Below are positions 6,567-12,105 of a DNA stretch of 12,105 nucleotides, piece by piece; positions within the stretch are counted from its first letter, which is position 1, and each line of letters opens with the position of its first letter. A model generated the notes under the pieces. The model was not told where the DNA came from. It saw nothing but the letters and a program-made list of their open reading frames with translations, and did not search any database. Position numbers and translations under genes: made by a program. Source of the stretch: Coemansia sp. RSA 1804 (Eukaryota > Kickxellomycota > Kickxellomycetes > Kickxellales > Kickxellaceae); contig JANBTH010000725.1 in assembly GCA_027578815.1 (NCBI GenBank), positions 1-12,105 on the forward strand, written 5' to 3'.

Positions 6567-9500
6567 TTAGAAGTAGTCGTCGTCGTCATCCTCGTCATTG
6601 TGTTCGCTGTACTCCTCTTCATCGTCGCCGCTGCTATCTCGATTGCGTGCATAGGCCTGGTTCTGGGGCTCAGAGTTCGAATCGCTGTCCCCGGCTTCCG
6701 AATCCATGGCAACAACAACATTGCGACGACCACGTCCACCAGTAGCGGGCGCCGTCGTCGATGCGTTGTTATCGTTATCGTTATCGCCATCGTCGCTGTC
6801 AAAGTAGTCGGATTCGCCCGACCCGTCGCCATCCAAGCTGTTCTGCTGGCGCTGGCGAGCATTGCGGGTGGAGCGGGACCCACCGTCACCGCCACCACTA
6901 CGCCGGTGGTCCGCAGCGCCCCTGGTTGTGCGTCTGGAAGCACGGCGTTTTCTGCTGGCAGCGTGGTGGTTGGCTGAGCGGGTTTTGCGTTTACGTGGGT
7001 TCTGGATGTCTTGCTGCTCAGCATCGCTGTCGTTGTCGTCATCGGATGGCTCGGACTTGACAGCAGCTGATGACCCATCGTCGCCGTCATCCTCGTTGTC
7101 GTAGTATTGGTGTCCGGAGCTCGAGCGTCTCGCGGATCCCCTGGTCTGGCGTCTGGGAGACGGCGACTGGACCGCCGGCTGCGGCCGCCCATTCCTCTGC
7201 CTGCTGCTACTGAACTGGAGTCTGCCATTATTTTGGCTATCTGACACAGAGCCGTCGGATTCGTCGCTTCCAGGACCACGCGCATGGGGCCCGTTCTCCA
7301 GCGCGCGGTCCAGAAGCTGCTTGTACTTTGCCATCAGCTGCTGAGCGGCGATCGGGACAGGCGTGCCAGGATCATTGAAGGTGTCAGCGTTATCCTGGAT
7401 CAGCGCCATATCAAACGACACGGCGCTCAGGTGGCGATAGAACCCGTTATCGATGCGCTCGTACACGGTGTTCAAGCACATTGGGTACGCGACATTCAGC
7501 AGGTAGTCGGGGTACTCTGTCACGTAGTCGACGTTGTGGACAAACCAAACAAACTGCGGGTTGCTCCGCAGACCGCCAACGACGTCGAGGAGAGACTGTT
7601 TGATGTCGTCGGGAATCTCGGCTTCGGCCGAATCGTCGTCGTGCACCAGTTCCCACGGCGACACTTGCTCGGTCTTGCTGTCGCCGTCGGCCTGTGCGCC
7701 CACCCACTCCACGGTGATGCACTTCCAGGGGTTCCGGGCAATCAGTCGTGTGACGTTAGTCTGTCTGGACGACGACTTGATGTCGCGGAACCCGGTGATC
7801 GTAGCCCTGTGCGCCTGGTCCTCATCAAACAGCACACTGACCGAGTCGCCGGTCTTGAGGGCGCTCCGCAGCGATGCGCGGTACCGCGAGTACAGGATAA
7901 TAAAGTCCGGCACGCCCTCGCAGTCGTGGTACTGGACCTGGATGCACTTGCGCGTCAGCTCGTGGGAGCCCGCGTCCTCCAGATCCATCTCGTCAATCGT
8001 CTGGCTCTGGAGCGTCTGGATCTTGACCGTGCAGAACGAGGGTGGCCCCACTGCATATCGCAGCCCGACAACCTTACCGTACACGGCCAATGGAAGACTG
8101 GGCACCGCGGTGTAAGGCAGCAGCTTTTCGTTGAGTTTCTTGCAGCGCAGTGGACTGTTCCAAAAGTCCTCGTGGCCCTCTCTGAAATACACGACAATGT
8201 CGCCAATCTGCGGACGGTATGGCACGGTGCTGGGCGTCGTAGCAAGGATCCAGTCAGTTGGGCTGTGCTGGCTATAGCCGGCTACCCCAATGCTGTTGTC
8301 GCCTGATGCAGTCAAAGTCGAAGCGGTCGCCTGGTTGCTGGCGTTGCTTCTGCTATTCGTAGGGCCTGGCTTCTGCGTGCGGCCTCTCCGTCCGCTCTGG
8401 CGCTGGGAAGATCTCGGGTCTTGGGACGACGGCATATCGTCAAGAACGGAAAACATGGAGGAATCGGTGTCGCTGAACTCGATGGTCTCTCTTGGCCGCG
8501 AAACACGTGCATTGCCGTTTTGCCGCCTGGTCCGAGCATTGGTAGGTGCATGGTTCGCTTCAGCTTCGTGGTCGCTGCCAAAGACCGATGCCCCATCATC
8601 GCTGTCGCTGCTAATGACAGCCTCGCCGGCGCCGGATCCTCGAAGCCCATATCCGTTTGCCGTGCTCCTCCTATGCGGACGCGCACCCCGCGTCTGCCTT
8701 TGCCCTGCGTTGGCTCCACTGCTGCCAGCTGCGGTCCTGGTTGAATGGCGGGTTGCTGCTCGGCGCGTATTACTGCCGCCGTTCTGGCTCGTCAAGTGCT
8801 CGTTGTCGGAAACAGACAGTCCATCAATGTCGACATCCAGTCCGCCAGCACCACCGTCGTAATCTTCCTCCTCCTCCTCGTCGGAATCAATGGCAATGCG
8901 ACGACCACGCGTCTGGCGCTGCACATCGTCGGAAACACCATCTGCAGAAGCAGAAGCAGCAGCAGCCACAGAGTGCTGGGCTGTGTTGCGGCGAGGCCTG
9001 CCACGGGGTCTGCCTGTGGATGGTGCTGCTGCTGCTGCTGTTGCTGATCGGGGCAAAAAGTCCTCGTCCGACGTGACAGTCTCGCTTTCGTAGAGAACAT
9101 TGATACGCAGACGACGCCCGCTATGCCCACGGTCGCTGCGTCTGGTCTGGCTGCCGCGCAACCCAACATGATCCTCCCGCACAGGCATTCTATTGTATTG
9201 GTTGTTCCTACGTCTTCCACGTGTACCAGTGTGCTCGGGCGAGGCATACCGACTGCCTTCGTCCACATCCATAACATCAACGACAGCATCCTCGTCATTG
9301 GCTTCTTCTTCTTCCTCTTCTTCTTCCTCCTCCTCCTCCTCTGTTATGGTTCTGCGCGTTGTGCGCCAGGGCGAAGCGGGCGGGGATTGCGTGGATCCGC
9401 CTGTGGCATGCCGGTTGCGCAGCATCTCTAGCGCCGAGCGTCTGTCCCTTGTGTTTGGGGCATACAGGTCGCGGGTATCGGTATCGGTGCCCGCGGCTGA

Positions 9501-12105
9501 GGTCAGTGTGGATCGTCTGTGGCTGCGCTGGTTAGCAGTCCCAGATCTGGATCCCGCAAACCTTTCATCGTTATCAATCTCCTCCTCATCCAGTTCCTCC
9601 TCTTCTTCCTCTTCCTCTTCGTCCAGACCAGCATCGTACTCCTCGTCATCGCTGTCATCGTCCATAGGGATAATTATAGGCGGCTCCAGCTCAGGAACCT
9701 CGTCCAGAGCGGCTGGCTGGGCTCCTCTTGCCGACGGCGTTCCTCCTACTCCTCTCCGGCGCCCACGCCGCCGGGAATGCACCTCGGCCACAGGCGCCTG
9801 TGCGGCCCGGTAATCAAGGTAGGCGTGGTCCAGCTCCACACCCAGTGCAGCGAGACGCGCGCCCTCTTCACGCTGGAACCTTGGTGAATCCACGCCAACC
9901 TCGATCCCCAAGCCAAAGCGCGGACCCTTCTGCACCCGGTACACGCGACCATCAAAATCCATCAGCGCACTATGCGGAACCAGGTAGGAGGGGATCTGCG
10001 ACTGTCTGTCAGCAACAAAGTGGTTCTCATCCATAATGGTGGCCGTGTAATCGTTATCAAACATCTGTTCGGGCATCTTATTCGCGTCGTCGTACGCCCA
10101 CCCTGGCCCCAGTCCAAACAGGGTGGCAGCACCAGTATCGCTGGTGAGGGCAAATTTCATCCCGTCCTCCGAGAACGACCCATCGAAGATCTGCTCGCCC
10201 ACCCTGTACTCGTGCAATATGGTGCCAGACCCCACGTCCCACATCACTGCTCGGCCGTCGTATCCTCCAGATACCGCGATACGCGGGTCGGTGGGATGCG
10301 GAATCAGTACGTACACCTCGGCTACGCTGTGGGCTCGACGCCGCCAGACCTCCTTGCCTGTTTCCAGATCAACCACGGCTACCGTTCCAATGTTGTTGCT
10401 GATTATTATCCGCGAACTGTCGCATACCCAGGCCACCTGGTTGGTCTCTACCCGCTTCACTGCTGCCGGTGCCGCGGTATTGGTCGTCTGACCTAGCGTA
10501 CCACCAACGGTTCCTGCGCTGATGTCGACGACCAGCTCGTCTGCTGGTGCGTCGGCAGCAGCAGGCGGCTGGATGTTGCCGTGCGTATTTGCTACAACGG
10601 AGTCTGGGTTTTCTGCCTGTTCGGCGCGGGGCTGTTGCGCGTCGGTGTCTGCGGATCCTGGAGAGCGTGTGGCGTTCGGATCCGTGTCACGGGAAACTGA
10701 GGCGCGTGCGGGATCCGGCTGCTGCTGTGGTTGTTGTTCATTTAATGTCAAGGGAGCGTCGGCATTGGTCTGTGCGTCCGATATCTGCTGTATTGCCGGC
10801 AGCTGTGCGGTGACAGCAGGGGGCTGGCGGAACACATCGGGCTGCTGCTGGCTATACAAGGCGCTCTGCGGGGCATCGCCGACACTTGGCACAGACTCCT
10901 TGATATCCACCGACGTCGACGACCACGTAAGATCCACGCCCGAGCACCTCCACACCTTGGCAGTGCCATCGGTCGACCCAGTAAGAAACATCTCCCCATT
11001 GGGACTGAACACAAGCGTGGTGATGCTGTCGTCGTGCGCAGCAATGCGGGTGATGAGTTTCGGCGTGCCCCAGTTGCTCGCAGCACTCGAAACGGTGCCG
11101 ACGTCGGCTATGGTGGAGTAGATGCTCACGTACCCGGAGGACGTGGCAATCGCGAACCGGGAGCCCGTGTGGTTGAAGGCAAAGCACGTGACGGCATGGC
11201 GAGGTTCGGGCCGTCCGTCAATGACAATCGGCGTGGTGTCGAAGGTGAGAGCGTGCCGGTCCCAGCGGTATAGCCGACAGAGTCCGTCGTCGCAGGTGGT
11301 GGCGAGGAACCTGATTTCGCGACGCGGGGAGGGCGAGAACTTCACAGCCGTGATGCTCTTGGCGCGTCCCTGCGGATTGGCGATCAGCACGGCGCGCGGT
11401 TCGCCGGTCCTTATGTTCCACACTCTGACGGTTCCGTCGGCCGACGCCGATGCCAGAAGCGTGTTCTCCACATTGAGCGCAATATCCGTGATCACGTCAT
11501 GATGGCCCTTGAATGTGTTGATCAGGTACCCGGTCTGCGTGCACCATACTTTGACCAGATAGTCGTCACTTCCAGTAACCATTCTACGGCTGGTTCGGTC
11601 GAATAGGACGCAGAATGTCGGGTACTTGTGGCCGTGGCATCGGACCAGGCTTTTGAACGACGCGAACGTCGATAGCGGCAGCTGGGTCTGACGGCTCAGC
11701 GGGTTGGCCTGGCAGCACGCGCGTCGCCGCAGCTCTAGTTAGAAGACAATAAGGATGGGAACAGGTGGCGATTAGCAAGCATGAGAATCACCCAGCATGC
11801 TGACTGGCAGGGAATGAACAGGGGAAAGGAGGGGAAGAGACAAGCTACTTACTTGATGAAAGCGCACCTGCAGCGTGGTCACGTGGACGTCTCTTGCAAG
11901 TGCGACCAAGGACGGTTCCGCCGGCAGTGAGCAGCGCCGCCGAGTCGCGCGCAGCTATGGCGCGCACCACGCCGAGCAGCTCATCGCGCGCAACGTGCGG
12001 CAGCTCGCGGACGAGCTCCGCGTAGCGTCTGACGTGTGTGTGGCCGAGCCAGTCGTAGCGTGCCGGGAGCATCGACGGCGTATCCTCCAGCGCCCGTGTC
12101 AGCGG
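6567..12105 (-). CDS. BRWD/PHIP-family WD40-CryptoTudor-bromodomain protein (5' end beyond window)
   Basis: Chromatin reader; animal relatives (PHIP, BRWD1, BRWD3) bind modified histones and serve as CUL4-DDB1 receptors. Exons on the minus strand are 12105-11853 and 11734-6567, giving 1806 visible residues. The start is off the right edge; by comparison with PHIP only a few dozen residues seem missing. Order: conserved N-region (LPARYDWLG, residues 12-20); WD40 repeats about 113-350; Gln/Pro-rich insert 351-514; WD40 repeats 515-634; post-propeller motif (MPEQMFDNDY to MDFDGRVY) to 682; disordered acidic/basic region with poly-Glu tracts and an AT-hook (992-1000); CryptoTudor region 1256-1449; bromodomain 1459-1566 with acetyl-lysine Asn 1538; disordered tail with basic NLS-like clusters (PRKRK, SRKRR), ending DDDDDYF. 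Only one bromodomain is present. The 11582 ATG is internal, not the start. Confidence 0.92.
7290..7613 (-). other. Bromodomain of the BRWD-like protein
   Basis: About 108 residues (DDIKQSLLDVV to LLDRALENG). It contains the AYPMCLNTVYERIDNGFYR segment and the NADTFNDPGT motif, typical of the first bromodomain of BRWD/PHIP. The acetyl-lysine-contacting Asn is encoded at 7376-7374. No second bromodomain follows; the remaining 240 residues are low-complexity. Confidence 0.9.
7641..8222 (-). other. CryptoTudor (Tudor-like) region of the BRWD-like protein
   Basis: About 194 residues running from PYRPQIGDIVVYFREGHED to QVSPWELVH. The opening GD-VVYFR-GHE, the central VGLRYAVGPPSFCTVKI and QVQYHDCEGVPDFIIL, and the closing SPWE are family hallmarks of the segment that precedes the bromodomain in BRWD/PHIP. 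In PHIP this region with the first bromodomain binds methylated histone H3K4; that function is inferred here from family. Confidence 0.85.
8988..9014 (-). other. AT-hook motif encoded in the BRWD-like gene
   Basis: The nine residues GRPRGRPRR match the AT-hook core (PRGRP with flanking basic residues), a motif that binds the minor groove of AT-rich DNA. It sits in the disordered region between the WD40 propeller and the CryptoTudor region, just after a short poly-Ala run encoded by GCA repeats. Confidence 0.75.
9302..9342. repeat. CTT/CCT trinucleotide tract encoding 13 glutamates
   Basis: A 41-bp pure pyrimidine run on the plus strand is read on the minus strand as 13 consecutive Glu codons (GAG/GAA mixture) in the BRWD-like protein. 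The codon mixture shows the tract is not a freshly expanded perfect repeat. A related tract is at 9594-9620. Confidence 0.85.
9594..9620. repeat. CTT/CCT tract encoding 9 glutamates
   Basis: A 27-bp pyrimidine run on the plus strand encodes nine Glu codons on the minus strand, inside an Asp/Glu-rich segment that continues LDEEEIDNDE. It is the second poly-Glu tract of the same protein, about 90 codons nearer the N-terminus than the tract at 9302-9342. Confidence 0.85.
10446..10939 (-). other. Gln/Pro/Ala-rich insert within the WD40 propeller of the BRWD-like protein
   Basis: About 165 residues lie between the repeat ending GTAKVWRCSG and the next strand TNQVAWVCDSSRI. They are rich in Gln, Pro, Ala and Asp (SQQQPDVFRQPP, NEQQPQQQPDPA) and look disordered. 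In PHIP the same place holds a short linker of a few tens of residues before the TMVAWDRHD strand, so this is an enlarged loop. The frame stays open and there are no splice signals suggesting a missed intron. Confidence 0.8.
11735..11852 (-). other. Intron in the BRWD-like gene (118 bp)
   Basis: The donor is TCAA|GTAAGT (perfect consensus) and the acceptor CTAACTAG|AGCTG on the minus strand, with a GCTAAT branch-like site near the middle. The split codon (A + AG) is Lys, and the frame then runs from the N-terminal region (ends ALSS) into LRRRACCQANPLSRQ and on into the first WD40 repeat. A second possible donor (GCAG|GTGCGC, about 11869) is in the same phase but weaker. Confidence 0.88.

Noticed and set aside
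6669..6685. tRNA T-loop-like GTTCGAATC
   Set aside because: It lies within the BRWD-like coding exon (Asp/Ser/Asn codons) and has no cloverleaf around it.
7284..8306. Open frame (340 codons) on the plus strand opposite the BRWD-like CryptoTudor/bromodomain region
   Set aside because: The minus-strand frame here encodes clear conserved domains; the plus-strand frame is an antisense shadow with no recognisable content.
6567..11582. ATG at 11582 as the true start of the BRWD-like gene
   Set aside because: Conserved family sequence continues upstream in frame (CVLFDRTSRR, then across a consensus intron to LPARYDWLG), so this Met is internal to the first WD40 repeat.

Overview
This window looks like nuclear DNA of a fungus. 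Coding exons are GC-rich with GC-rich third positions, and the spacers are AT-rich with purine and pyrimidine runs. Introns are short (118-310 bp) with GT-AG ends, and start codons sit in CACAATGG or GCCATGG contexts. A BRWD/PHIP-type chromatin protein next to importin alpha and pescadillo would suit an early-diverging lineage such as the Kickxellomycotina. That placement is inference, because the sequence carries no direct taxonomic marker.

Layout, left to right. Positions 1-387 (+) are the 3' end of a gene I do not recognise. It converges on a three-exon importin alpha gene (869-3088, -; 538 residues). A 1.2-kb AT-rich divergent spacer (3089-4323) separates importin alpha from an intronless pescadillo/Nop7 gene (4324-6231, +; 635 residues). 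After a short convergent spacer (6232-6566) comes a very large BRWD/PHIP-family gene (6567-12105, -). One intron is visible in it, and its 5' end lies beyond the right edge; 1806 residues are visible.

All three recognised genes act in the nucleus. Importin alpha carries NLS cargo through the pore. Pescadillo is part of the PeBoW/Nop7 complex that matures the large ribosomal subunit. The BRWD/PHIP protein is predicted to read histone marks with a Tudor-like region and one bromodomain, and possibly to act as a CUL4-DDB1 substrate receptor. They are ordinary neighbours rather than an operon, though importin alpha and pescadillo share a divergent promoter region.

The most interesting content is in the BRWD-like gene. 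Its WD40 propeller is split by a Gln/Pro-rich insert. It has a long disordered middle and tail holding a clean AT-hook, poly-Glu tracts, repeated RQTRG motifs, several acidic-aromatic patches and a series of SUMO-interaction-like motifs. It has one bromodomain where animal BRWD/PHIP proteins have two. I saw no mobile element, CRISPR array, tRNA or rRNA gene.
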